Origin: Phycomyces blakesleeanus NRRL 1555(-)
Lineage: Eukaryota; Mucoromycota; Mucoromycetes; Mucorales; Phycomycetaceae
Length of the DNA stretch: 64,000 bases
Assembly: GCF_001638985.1 (NCBI RefSeq)
Contig: NW_017265150.1
Location: 62,001-126,000, forward strand
Direction: 5' to 3'
A model generated the notes under the pieces. The model saw nothing but the letters and a program-made list of their open reading frames with translations, did no database searches and was not told the origin of the DNA. This document shows positions 24,933 to 36,868 of this stretch, piece by piece. Position 1 is the first letter of the stretch, and every line of letters starts with the position of its first letter. Made by a program: the position numbers and the translations under genes.

Positions 24933-27900
24933 ATGGCAGCAAAGAATCCCAAAAGCGCTGCGCTAGATCAAAGTTTTTATGAATTACCAGAAACAGTTGC
25001 TTGTTTCGAGTCTATTCAAGGCCCATTGCTAGCCGAATTACAAGCCCAACAACGCGATCTTACTTTTGATGCGCGCGATCTCTCAATTTTGACTGGTCAA
25101 TTACAACAGTTTCAACAAGAGTATCTCGGAGCTTACAATCGACCTAACAATGCTCCTTTAAGAATCCCCACTAAGTTATTTCGGATCGATCATGGGAAAT
25201 CTATCAGTAAGAGGTCAGCTCTCTACAAGATTCTCCTAGCTGCCTATGAATACAGAATCACAAAAGGATGGCGTAAATGGGACTTTGGAAATCCAAACAA
25301 AAAATCCAAGCATGTAGATCTCTTTCAGTCAATCCGTACATACCTTCTTGATATGGCTATTATTACAGCACCAAGAATAGCCTTCTCTGACACGACACCA
25401 GAGTCGGCTAGAAAAACACTAACCGGAATGGCTTGGAAGATGGGAGGTAAAAAAATAATAATAGGAAACTATGAAGATCAGTAAGAAAAAAAGCAACTTA
25501 ATTTTTATTTCATTTTTACAGTTCACGTCGCTGACAACATTAATTCTGCCACCCATATTCTATACGGACCTCTTCACGAATATAATGAGATCGAGGAAGA
25601 ATGGCTTCGAACATTAGAAAAGAAAAACGGAAAGGTTCTAGTCCACTGGTGGTACTACCCTGACTCTTACGATAGCTGGCTGATACAAACAGATCAATTT
25701 GCTGATCCGGAAGAAGCTCCTAATCATAGCGGGCCTTGGCATATATCTTGTCGATGGTTACAGGATAGCTCAAAATTCAATGAATTGATGAACGAAGAAG
25801 ACTACGAAGAAATTGACGCTGACGAAGGTTCAGAACCTGAAAACGAAGATGTGGATATGATACAAGCAAATGATGAGGAAGAAGATGAAGAAATAGAAGA
25901 GGAAAGAGAGATGAAGCATCACCAGCCCCAAATTAAACAAGAGCATATCCAAGAACATTATCAATCTCCCCAAAACCAACAGCAGCAACAAGAACAGCTA
26001 GATGAACAAGAAGAACAGCTGGATCAACAAGAACAGCAAGAACAACAGGAACAACAGGAACAACTAGAACAACTAGAACAACAAGAACAACAAGACCATC
26101 AAGAACAACAGGAACAACAAGATCAACAAGACCAACAAGACCAACAAGAGCACCAAGAGCGAAAGGCATCTCCAATACTACAAAACCAATCATATATCAG
26201 GAACCAAGATGATGATCAACATAGACACAAAAGGAAGATTAGTGAGGCTCATTCGGATATCGTTTCTGTTACATCAGAGCCTGCTTCTGCGAGCGCGAAA
26301 GAAAACATGTCAACGAATACACACATGCACCCATTTGACATGGTCCCTCCTACAGTCATCCCTGCGCCTGTTATTGATGTCAATTATCAGCCAAGTGTGC
26401 GTATTCGAGATATCGAACGAGAACGTCCCCAACTTGGAAGTCGACAACGCAAAAATGAATTTGAGCCTTATAGCAATGGTGATATCACAAATATTTCGCA
26501 ACATACTGAAGCATTTATTGAATATCCAAGGCGACCCGCTAAGATGTTGAAATTAGACGAAAGCTACCAAAAAAAGCCTGGGGAAGTAATAGGTAAAAGA
26601 AGGAAGGGAGGGAGTAAGAAGAAGAGAGAGAGAAAGAAAGAGGCGATGTACCTGACTGCAGTCATATTTTTTAGACATTTCCTCATTAGCAAGTGTTATG
26701 CCTATCGATTATACCACTATCAATGCACCGAGTTGGTTTGATATCAAAACCGTGCATCAAATCGAAAAAATGGCGTTACCAGAGTTTTTTGATCCGCAAG
26801 GAAAGAAGTCTGAGCAATTGGCGAAAGATTATATGCATTACAGAGATTTTATGATTAACACATATCGGGCCAATCCTGATTTTTATCTGACTGCAGTTGC
26901 ATGCAAGGATAAATTAGATGCTGATATCGTTTCTCTCGTCAGAATACACAGCTTCTTAGAGCTATATGGTTTAATCAATGCACAGGTGCGCACACGATAG
27001 AAATAATATGTAGTTATCATCGAAAATTCTCATGTTTCATTAGGTTGATCCTCGACGAAGAATCTTTGACCCATATGTGGATAGTGAACCTGAAGCAGGT
27101 GTAAAACCAAAGTCTCAGCGAGATTACAGAAACGTTAACAACGTCGATATGCAATACCTTCGAGATTTAATTTTTGATCCTTCTATTACCGCAGACAAGA
27201 AGAGCGCTTGGGACCTTTCAATTGAAGACGACACCAATCCTGATATTCGTAAGATATATGTCTGCTCAACTTGTCAGACCGATTGTAGTCTTGTTCGTTA
27301 TCAATGTCTTAAGCACAAGCAAGTGTACCTTTGCATCGACTGCTTTCTCGAAGGAAGATTTACTTCCACTCTGTCTAGCGGGGACTTTTTACGCGTGGAA
27401 AGTAGTAATGATCGATATGGAACAGACGAAGAATGGTCTAATAGTGAAATACTTCGATTACTGGAAGGCGTGGATAAATATGATGACGATTGGTTGATGA
27501 TTTCTGAACATGTGGGGATCCGCTCGAAAGAGCAATGTATCACACAGTTTTTACAATTGCCTATTAGCGATACGTTTCTTACTGCCCAATTGGCAGATAA
27601 AGAGTTAGAGGAACTTCCATTTGGTGATCAACCAAACCCGGTCATGACGATGATTGCGTTTATCTCAGGCCACATAAACCCTGGAGTTGGTGCTGCTGCT
27701 GCTAAAGCAGCATTGAAAGAGCTTCTTCAATCAGAGGAAGCCAAAAATGAAATGGACATAGACAATAATGATGATGAATACGACGATGAGGAAGACGAAG
27801 ACGAAGAAGATGAAGAGAATGACGAGGAAGATAACGAAAGAGTTATAAAGGAAGAGAATGAGGACATAGACATTGATATTGATAATTCTCGGCATCAAGT

Positions 27901-28612
27901 GAAGAGTGAAAAAGAAGACACAATGAGCGAGCAAGAAAAACTGCTGTTTAAAGGATTGTTCTCTCCGGAAACAATGAAAAAGGCTACTATGGCAGGTCTC
28001 TTGAGTGCAGTCGAGCAAGCCAAAAAGTTAGCAAGTTATGAAGATCAAGAGATACAACACTGGACACGATTGGCTGTTAAAACTCTCGTTGATAAAATTT
28101 CGCTTAAAGTACAACAATACGATGAACTAGAGACGTCTCTTGATAACGAAAGAAAAGAACTCGAGAAACAAGGGCTTGTTCTTACTAGCTCTATTGAAAA
28201 TCTTCACCGTCAATATGCGGCCACAACTGCTATTACTTCTGGTACTACGCCTGACATTCCTACTGCTATAACGCCTACTGCCTCTGCTACTGCCACATCT
28301 ACATCCACTACTCCCGCCGCTACTGCTTCTGCTGCTGCTACTACCTCTACCGCTACATCCACTACCCCTGACGCCGCCACCTCTACTGCTAATACATCTG
28401 CTGCTGAGAGTACAACGACTACTATTACTTCTACTGCATCCACACCTACCATGTCTACTGCCTCTGCAATCCCTACTAACATTACAACTGCCGCTTCCAA
28501 TTCCACTTCCAATTCCAATTCCACTGCCGATACTACTTCTACTACTCCTACTACTCCTACTACTACTACAACAACTACAACTAGCCATACTGCAGATAAT
28601 ACAGTAATCTAA
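24933..28612 (+). CDS. SMARCC/Swi3/Rsc8-type SWI/SNF core subunit
   Basis: A core scaffold subunit of SWI/SNF-class chromatin remodellers. Exons 24933-25446, 25522-26592, 26675-26985 and 27044-28612 give 1154 residues. The N-terminal module has the MarR-like, BRCT-like (VHVADNINSATHILYGP) and chromo-like (VLVHWWYYPDSYDSW) segments known from BAF155/BAF170. A very acidic and then Gln/Glu-rich linker of about 270 residues follows. SWIRM spans about 535-632 (WFDIKTVHQIEKMALPEFF, NTYRANPDFYLT). A ZZ-like zinc finger lies at about 706-732 and a SANT domain at about 759-805 (EEWSNSEILRLLEGVDKYDDDW). Next come an acidic run and the SWIRM-associated region (PNPVMTMIAFISGHINPGVGA), a coiled coil, and a Thr/Ser/Ala-rich tail of about 140 residues that looks disordered. 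The QE and TS tracts come from codon-repeat expansion. Confidence 0.94.
25977..26165 (+). repeat. Gln/Glu codon-repeat tract in the SMARCC-type gene
   Basis: A run of near-identical caa-gaa/cag-gaa units encoding QQEQ, EQQ and DQQ repeats. It sits in the linker ahead of SWIRM and is in frame throughout. Such tracts change length by slippage. Confidence 0.85.
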
Positions 28613-29281
28613 AAGAATAATTGCACGTTTTGACCATTTGACATAAAAAATAAAGCTAGTACTAGATTTTAATCCCTTTGATAAAAGATGTATATCACTT
28701 ATAGAATTCCAATACAAGCAAAACAAACAACCCAGTATATTTTGGTTAACTCCACATACAAACTACAATAAAATCATTGTTTAATTGTATATCTGAGAAA
28801 GGTTGAGGAGAACACCTTTTTTTTTAGAATTTCGCTAGTTATATAGTTTATAAGTGATCAACATATGCTCAAGAAATATCATACGTCTGTGGGTTTTATA
28901 CTGAGACATTCTGTCAGTTATGCAACTACAACCAGTCAATCGGCACCAATACATATATTTTAGCTAGGAAAGATTAAAGAGCCACAACTTGGGCCCTTGA
29001 TACTACTAATTTTACAAGTGAGAAAGATTATACTGGATTAATCGATACAGAAAAAAAGATAAAAAGCAAACATACTTTATCATACACAATAAGCATATAT
29101 ACACACAGTACTATGACTTGAGTATAAATAAGTCTTTATCTTGGTTATTTGCAGGATAAGATAGAAAAAGAGAATGCAAGAAAGCGTGTGTGTGTAACCA
29201 ACTAATTGAGCTTGCGTATAATGAATTCTGGCTAAGATCTTTACACTTGAGTAAAAGTTTTGAAAAGAAACAAACCTCGAC
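28613..29281. other. Intergenic region ahead of the aminotransferase
   Basis: AT-rich 3' flank of the SMARCC-type gene and aminotransferase promoter. No open frame of coding character is visible. Confidence 0.5.
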
Positions 29282-30865
29282 ATGCAGACAAAAAAATTCA
29301 CAGGGCCTGATGTTAAAAAGGTTCCTTTGGTCAACTTTTTAACAGGCCAACCCTCAGCAGATCTTCTCCCCTCATCATTGTTTGCCAATGCGTCCAAGAA
29401 ATTGTTTGAGATTCCAGGAACAGAAGATGCTGTTTTAAATGTGAGCATTTTCAACCGTCATTACTGAAAAAAAAAATGCTTATTATCTTTGAATCATAAA
29501 GTATGCTCCATCACTCGGTTCTCCAGATTTTCTTAAGAATCTTGCTAATTTCTTATCTGAAGAGTATCACACGCCTGTATACAAGTAAGGCGTACAAAAA
29601 TTGATTATCCCTATTTATTTCTTAAATAATAAAATAAAAAAAGGCTTATAAAAACATTTTGATATTAGAGAACACCTGTGTGCCACACCTGGAGCATCTT
29701 TAGCCCTCGAGCATATTTTGGCATTGTTGACTAGACCACAAACAAGCACAAAATTTGCCATATTCCAAGACCCAACCTACCATCTCGTCTATGACATTTA
29801 CAGAAATGTTGGGTTTAAAGACGACCAGTTTATCGGAATTCCAGAGGTTATTGATGGCTCTGGCCTTGATACAAAAGTACTCGGAAAATTCTTGGCGAAA
29901 TCACTTCCTTTGGCAGATCCAAAAACCAAAGATGTTGAAGACTATGCAGCTGTCTTATATTGTGTTCCAACACACGCAAATCCCTCTTCATCAACCCTAT
30001 CTTCTCCGCGTCGCAAGGAGCTAGTAGACCTTGCTCACCGTTACAATGTGCTGGTTCTATGTGATGATGTATATGACATCTTAACATATGAAGGATCAAC
30101 ACCTAGACGGCTAGTGGCGTATGATTTGGACATACCCGGAAAGGCTGTTGTAGTGAGCAACTGCTCGTTTTCAAAGATCCTTGCTCCCGGTGCACGTGCA
30201 GGGTGGATAGAAGCAAAACCTTGTTTGATTGAACGAGTTGGAGTTTGGTATGGCAGTTTTTTTTTTAAAAAAAAATACACTAATTACCAGGCACATGTGT
30301 ATTTATTTGATATACGTTTTATGTAATAGTGGCTCATTTCATTCGGGGGGATCGCCTTCTAATCTTGGTAAAGTCATGTCAAAGATACGTACTACAATAT
30401 GTTAACTTTTGTGTAGCCTGTCAGATAATCAACATTATGCTAGACACTAAGGACCCTAATCTATGTCTCCATCGTCACATACATACTTTACGTGATTTAT
30501 TAGCCAAGCGCCTTTGGATTGGTCTTTGGGAGCCTATTCAGAAGCTTCTGGTACCCCTTGGCTGTCTTGCGGTACGACCAAAGGGCGGTTATTTTGTTTG
30601 GCTAAAGCTGCCTTTGGGCGTGAGCTATGCCCAGCTTGTCAAAACCATTGTCGATAATAAGATTCAGATCAGTCTCGGCTCTGGTTCTCTTTTCGGTGTA
30701 CCCATAAAAAATGAAAACCGGTTGTGGGAATCTGATACCGATCGATATGTCCGCCTTTGTTTTGCTCGTTATTCTGTCAACGACCTTCAAGTCGGAATTT
30801 CACGCTTAGAAGCCGCTCTAAATCTAGCTCTAAATGCAATTTCCAAGAGAAGTATAAAAAATTAA
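29282..30865 (+). CDS. PLP-dependent class I/II aminotransferase (YER152C/2-aminoadipate transaminase-like)
   Basis: Five exons (29282-29440, 29502-29584, 29669-30247, 30330-30367 and 30417-30865) join in phase to 435 residues. Fold type I aminotransferase features are clear: YAPSLGSPDFLKNLA, the ATPGASLALEHI cofactor-phosphate segment, PTHANPS, CDDVYDIL (Asp about 213) and the Schiff-base lysine at about 250 in CSFSKILAPGARAGW. SGGSPSNL and RPKGGYFVWLKLP follow, and the conserved C-terminal arginine lies in VRLCFARY. The gene most resembles the YER152C/2-aminoadipate or aromatic transaminase subfamily; the amino acid substrate cannot be fixed from sequence. No mitochondrial presequence is obvious, so a cytosolic enzyme is likely. 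Exon 4 is only 38 bases and rests on the conserved SGG motif and phase. Confidence 0.9.
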
Positions 30866-31546
30866 AGCCGACCTTTTTATAAATCTCTGTACAGCTCTAC
30901 TTTACTAGCTCTACTTTAAGAAGAGTTGTTTTATTTCGCACAAATCAGCTACAAGATATAAAAGAAAAATAAACATCGCGTTTTCAAAATCCACCTTTGC
31001 ATCGAATATCAAGATAATCCTTATATATATACTTTTGTTAGTCTGGCATTCTGATTTAAATATATTAGTACACAAGGTACATATGCCAAAAATACAAAGC
31101 CAAAACACAGACTTTGCAATTATTAACTCCCATTTTAAACGAGTAAAGTGCTATACTAAAGACGTAAACAAAATATTGCGTGTAATTTATACTATTTGTG
31201 TATTGGAATAGGTTAAAGAAATATGAAGTTGACTTTGTATACAACTTCGTATGCTTTTCTTTCATCCTTGAATATACATACATACATGCATATATATATT
31301 AAATTTGAAAACGTAAGTATTTATTCAAAATAAAATATATTATACAGTAAAAGAAGAAGAAAAATATAGAAAAGAAATATAGAAAGAAACATTCTACAAA
31401 GAGTCTGAAACAAAGAAGAATGTAAAAAAAAAGCTATACCATAAAGTAAAGGTGCTCGAAAAAAAACCATCAAGTAAATGTCTTATCTTATACTATGTTA
31501 TATAAGATAAATTAAAGGTAAGAGAATAAAAAGCTAAACTAAATTC
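30866..31546. other. Convergent 3' intergenic region
   Basis: AT-rich DNA between the aminotransferase (+) and zinc-cluster factor (-) stops. Short TA and GAA-rich runs are seen. No gene is supported. Confidence 0.5.
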
Positions 31547-34500
31547 TTAGGGCTCACGAAAGTCCCAAACATTTGGGATAGTCTGCTCCATCAAAAGCCC
31601 CAGCATCGATTCGGCTGGCTGTTCGGACAACACAGGTTCAGTGGGTAATATGATATCTTGGAGCATTTCATCATTTTCTTCCAAAGATCTTTCATACGAT
31701 CCATCTATAGTATTCCCATAGTATCCAGTAAAGGGTGGCATCTGTTGTTGAATAGTATTGCGCATTGCCATAGCATGTAGACTAGCCTTTGTACGTAATG
31801 GCCTAACATTTTTATCATGGGTGGAGCTCCCAGAAGAGATCGTGTGCCGTCTCGGGTATGCGCAAGAAGATTTTTCTGAAGGTACAGTCTCTTGCTTTTC
31901 TGGTAAATGCTCCTGGGTCACTGTCTCTGAAAAATCTTGTAAGTCTAAGGGCACGAAGCATGCATCTTGTGTACTTTCTGAAAATATATCCATAGAATCT
32001 TGGTACATTGCCTCACAAGATATTGTTGGTGATGGAGGCTGAGAATAGCTAGGACTCGATGTAGTCTGCCCAGTCTTCCGATTGTAGTAGTGGTGGTGCA
32101 TTGCTAGAGACTGGTGCTGTTGATATGCCTGGTATGCTGCATCAATTAAAGGCGCCGAACGTCGGTGATGCGCGTATGGCGATTGTCCGTGTGCTGAGTG
32201 GCGTGAGATTCTTGGTTTCACTAATGTGTCCGTATTCATTCTTGACGACTGGAAAGAATCGGTTGGAGATGGTGGTGCCAATGTCTCTTGCTTGATATGA
32301 AAATTTCCGTCTAACTGATGAAGAGACGAAGATCTGGCATGCATTCTACCCTTGGCCTTTGGTTCTGAGCACTTATTCCGCTGGCTTGACTTTGATCTTC
32401 CAACTATCAAGTTTGATTCATCATTTACTGCTATGGACAAGACTTTAGGCGCGAGCAATTCTTCAGTAATTTCTTCCTTGTAAGACGGGACCACTGGAGA
32501 GCTTATATACTGGAAATCGTCCCAAGATGAATGTTGAAGCTGCGGTACAAGAGCAACAGCCAAATTTTTATCCACATCCACTGCCGATGAGGCTGTGAGA
32601 AGTTTTTGGATCATCACCAGTGATCTCTCGCATGCTTGCACTTCAGGGCCTAGAGTCTCCTGCGGAAGGGAGCTAAAAGCGCGATATACGGTAACAGCTG
32701 CCGAAAGAAAATATACCACTTGCTGCACTCCACGCGACATGTAATCAAAGCATGTAATACCCCCTGTCTGTAGTGCATGCTCTGCTATTTGAGTAATAGT
32801 CAAGGCGGACAGCAGACATACTTCTTGTTGCTCGCAACAATCTTCGTGGTTGATCGTTTTTGAAAAAGCAAAAGGTCGGTTCAGTAAAATTAATAGACAG
32901 TGGTAAGCCATGTAGACAAAAGATAATATGTAGTCTCCTGAATTTAAGCATTCGCCTGTTGCGCTGGGAATATTTCCTAACGCAGACGATAACCCTGTGC
33001 CGAGGACATTGACTTCCCACTGAAGCTTTTTTAATTGCTCTTCTTCCGTTGAATGACCAGAGGTGTATTTTTTCCTAAGGAACTCCAGTACACTCGCTTG
33101 AATTTTAGCTATCTTTGTCATCCAGTGAAAGTGAAGAAGCATATCTTTTTCTGTGTTTTGTTGAACTTCGTCGGGTAATAAGGTCGGAAAATGTATAGTA
33201 CATTGCTTTGGGGAAAAACTTGGCTGGCTACCTATTTCTAAGCTGAAAAGAAAAGAGAATTATACATGGATAAGTATATATATATATTAAAACATGTTCA
33301 CAATAAATGTAATGGAGTATCAAAGGTACCTCATCCAAATATCATAAGTAAATACTGCCCAAAATGTTCTTCTCCTTTGCTCCAGTTCGTGCGGATTAGC
33401 TTGAATACCCTGCGGAAGTTCTTTCATCAACCCTAAATCTTTGCTCATGCGCGCAAGTAATTGGAAATAGTAGCGAGTACGCCAAAAGAAGCCTGTCTTT
33501 GAAATGCGTTCGTGGTATCTGATTAAGAGGAGTAAAGCTTGAACTGTTACTAGCCGTGGTGCATCTCCATGTTCGTCAAGTAGCTGACATGCCATTTGAT
33601 AATAATGGTCGCTTTGTACATTTGCGCACCCAGGCTGATTTAGTTCGCACCATCTGGATGCTAGAGCATACACCGCACACAGTAGCATATTTGAGAGTTC
33701 AGTGGTAACTGCTGGCGCTTGAAAGAGATTTTTGTGAAGTATTGGCAAGAAAGGATGAACATATTCAAAGTATATTTGTACAAGATCGAAATCAACGGAT
33801 ACTGCTATCTGGTCAGGTCTTAGAGGTGTTTCTACGTCTGTAAAAGAGCGATAACATCCTGCGGATGAAGGCTCAGAAAGCACGATGCGATCCATCCTGT
33901 TGACCAATTCTCTGATGTAAAGCCCTTGGCCTGTGGTATTAACTCCAATACTAGACGCGTTCGATGAGTGCTGTTCGGGTAGGATTGTTGTCTGGGGCGA
34001 GTAGAAAAGTCGAGGTGTGGGATTGGTGGTTTCTAAGGATTCTACCATCAATTACCTAAGTAGATTTTCTGGAGTTACTTACTAGATATTGGATCAATAA
34101 AAAGAGACCATGTTTGTTGGAGCCCACTAGAGGAGGTAGTAGGAAAATATAGTTGCTGACCAGGATAAGACAATGAATTTTCGTCAGAGAGCTCGAGTTG
34201 ATTTGCGGAAGACTCGGATGAGTCAAGAGTTAGTGCATCGAGAATACTCTCTACTCTTCGCAGTCTTGGCTCAAGCGTCTCTACATATTGTTTTGGAGGA
34301 CCTCGTTTTGGCGCGATCTTTGAATATACACATTGAAATAGGGCCTTTCTGCACCGAACGCACGGTTGACCTCCATTGCAGCGGACCTGTAAGAAGACAA
34401 TGTGAGTCTGAGGTGCACAGGCCTTTTTTGAGTTTTCTGAGGTGACAACAATTTCACGCTCAGTGAAACTTGGCGAGTCCAAGGCAAGCGTGTCCTGTTT

Positions 34501-34681
34501 TCTTCAGGCGCCAGGAACACAATAGGGCAAGGAAGGAGCCAAAAGGATGAAAATGTGGAGAGCTTGCCTTTTTTCGGCGACATTCGTCACAGGCCCGAGC
34601 AACCTTGTTTTTCTTGACATGCGATCGCTCTGCTGATTGCAACTCATGAGGTTCAGGTGTAGATGGTGCTGATTCCTCCAT
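31547..34681 (-). CDS. Zn2Cys6 fungal transcription factor
   Basis: A binuclear zinc-cluster regulator with a fungal-specific transcription factor domain. Exons 34681-34568, 34386-34083, 34041-33330 and 33242-31547 give 941 residues. After splicing, the cluster is complete at residues 31-57 (Cys31, 34, 41, 47, 50, 57; CX2CX6CX5CX2CX6C), followed by a basic linker SKIAPKRGPPKQYVETLE and a short coiled coil (LEPRLRRVESILDAL) for dimerisation. The middle homology region is seen in exon 3 (YFEYVHPFLPILHKNLF, LMKELPQG, RRRTFWAVFTYDIWM) and exon 4. The C-terminal half is Ser/His/Gln-rich and probably an activation region. Intron 1 has a GC donor and interrupts the zinc cluster. The chosen ATG is the first in frame, but another ATG eight bases upstream opens an overlapping frame. 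Targets are unknown. Confidence 0.9.
34387..34567 (-). other. GC-AG intron 1 of the Zn2Cys6 factor, splitting the zinc cluster
   Basis: The donor reads AAAAAG|GCAAGC and the acceptor TTCTTACAG|GTC on the minus strand. Only this junction restores CDECRRKK-VRCNGGQPC with correct cysteine spacing. No GT exists at or just before the required donor position. If retained, the intron adds about 35 unrelated residues and a stop, leaving only two of the six cysteines. Confidence 0.88.
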
Positions 34682-34689
34682 ACTTGCAT
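34504..34689 (-). promoter_or_regulatory. Overlapping upstream reading frame of the Zn2Cys6 factor
   Basis: An ATG at 34689, eight bases before the main ATG, opens a 61-residue frame that runs past it and ends at 34504 in the unspliced sequence. If both lie in the mature leader, scanning ribosomes meet this ATG first, which would depress synthesis of the factor. An upstream intron could remove it. Confidence 0.4.
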
Positions 34690-36868
34690 AGCCGCTCTTC
34701 TTGGTCTTGCTCAAACTTCCACGCCTGACTTATAAATGAATGAGAGAAAGAAAAGAATAGGAAATGAAGGTGCGATAGACACAAGAAAATGTTGTGTGTT
34801 CGTGTTTAGCAAATAGCTTGGTGTGTTCCGAAAATTTTGAGTTGAGTTTCTTTTTTCTTTTTCTTTTTTTCTTTTTTTCTTTTTTTTTTTTCGCTTGTAG
34901 CTCCCATCCCGACTGTCGGCTAAGGCTCATGTATTGAAGCTCTTAATAAACTGCTCGTTTAACGCACAATAGTACTGATCTCATTCATAGCCAAGAACCC
35001 TCGTATTTATGATATTGACTGGCCTATTTTTGAGCTTCCAAATATTGGCTGAAGAAACAAGTGGAAGAGAGAATGTCCACACGCCAGAAAAGTGTCACAG
35101 AAAATATAGCCTACAATATTACCACACAAGTGTTTTTTCACCATCAAATCTAGAGTAGAATAAAAATAGATTTTGCGAAATATAGAGTAAATTTTGCGTC
35201 GAAAGAGATATTTACACCAATGGGAAAGCACGGTAGCCCTGGGAAGAAGTAAGTATATATTTTAAATAAATATATATATAAAAAAGTTTTCTATATACAT
35301 ATGTATGTATATGTATATATTATAATCGCTATACATTTACCCGCACTGTAGAACCGTTTTGCGATAGATAAAGTCTACGAAAATGAGTTTTAAATAGACA
35401 TTGACAAAAGTCAAATGTGAAGACTTTGGGATCAATTTCTATATGAGTAGGTTTTTAGTACCTATTTGGAACGTAAAACAAGGGTCTAATTTATCACACA
35501 TATCTTTAACATATACACAAAGCCATGCTATGTCTAAAATTTACAAACGTTTGTTTTTAATTAGTATTGTAGGTCAAGTTTACTGAAATATTTTGTTACT
35601 GTGAGTTGATATTACAAGACACTTTGAGAATAAAAAAATGTTACAAGTATTACTAGTTGGTAAACACATTTGTCAACATATATTGATATGGTTTAAAAAT
35701 TTGTACAAAAAGTGGGCTCTCTGAAATATTTACTTGACCATTGAATTTCCACTATGGGAATTGAGTGGTGATTCTGATGGGGATTTTGAAAAATGCCTAT
35801 GGTACTTTCCAAAATTACCTTTGGGGTAGTCACTTTCTTACCATATTATTATTCTTTTTTTATATTGTTTTTATTTCACTCAAAGGTTTTATTTTTTTTA
35901 AAAAAAAAAAGACGGCAAAAAATAATTTAAATTTTTTAAAGCAATAATACAAAAGGTGTCTGGTATAATGTACTAGCAAATCACTGTTCAAAAAGTATTC
36001 TCATTACTCAAGCAAATCAAGCAAATCAAGCTATATCAAGCTATATCAAGATTGCTTTTAAAGTGGCAATACATTTTGGTTTAAGAAATAAATAGATGGC
36101 CTGCTTTTTTTTCACTATCGTAAAACTTTATTCCAAACGCAAGTTTAATTTAAAAAAATAATTAACGCAAAAAAAAGTATTTCTTATAATATCTAAGCTT
36201 CAATACGAGAAGAAGAAAAGTCGAATACTCAGGCTTGTACTGTCAAAATGTCCTTTATAGTCCTTGGATCTATTTGATGTTTGCATGGTAGGATGTACAC
36301 CCATTTTATACATTGGTACCCTGCCCGCATCTGGTACTGACCTAATAAAATGTCTTTTAATATCCAATTACAGGTTAAAGATTGTATAAAGTAATACCAT
36401 TGATCCACTTGAGCTTACTTGATTATGACAAACTATACAATAATAACAATATACTTGTTGGCCTTTCATTTTCTAATTAATTTGATCCAGAAATTTTTAT
36501 TTCGAGTTCTTAATAACTGTGTTTCTTCATAATGAATCAGCCAATGGTTTTTTTCTGAAAATTTTTCTATGCTAGCTACTTATTTACTTGCTGTATAATT
36601 GTATAGTTCTTTTTTCTCTAAACAAGAACAAAAACAAAAGCTTACTACACTATCAATTTTCCCATACAAAAACATTGGGGCCTACAAATAGACATAATTA
36701 AAAAAAATGAATAACCTCTATCCCCCATTAAAGCTAAGCCTCGAATAGACAGGAAAGCAAGTCTTAAAGTGACGTGTGAATCTGGTGGAAGCGATAATTG
36801 AGAGGGGTCCCACCTTGTTCTTGCCCTATTATTTTTTCGAGAGCAGTTCAAGCAAGACTCGTCTAATC
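34682..36868. other. Divergent intergenic region, no gene seen
   Basis: About 2.2 kb of AT-rich DNA. It holds a CT-rich promoter tract near the zinc-cluster gene (34845-34891), TA microsatellites, a T/A-tract palindrome (about 35892-35910), and a small tandem array built from aagcaaatc and aagctatatc units near 36012-36052. No coding stretch is supported. Confidence 0.55.

Noticed and set aside
28127..28726. Minus-strand Ser/Arg/Gly-rich frame at the end of the SMARCC-type gene
   Set aside because: It mirrors the Thr/Ser/Ala codon repeats on the plus strand and has no domain.
36012..36052. Short tandem units aagcaaatc and aagctatatc considered as a CRISPR-like or satellite array
   Set aside because: Only two copies of each nine- to ten-base unit, with no spacers, in a eukaryotic context.
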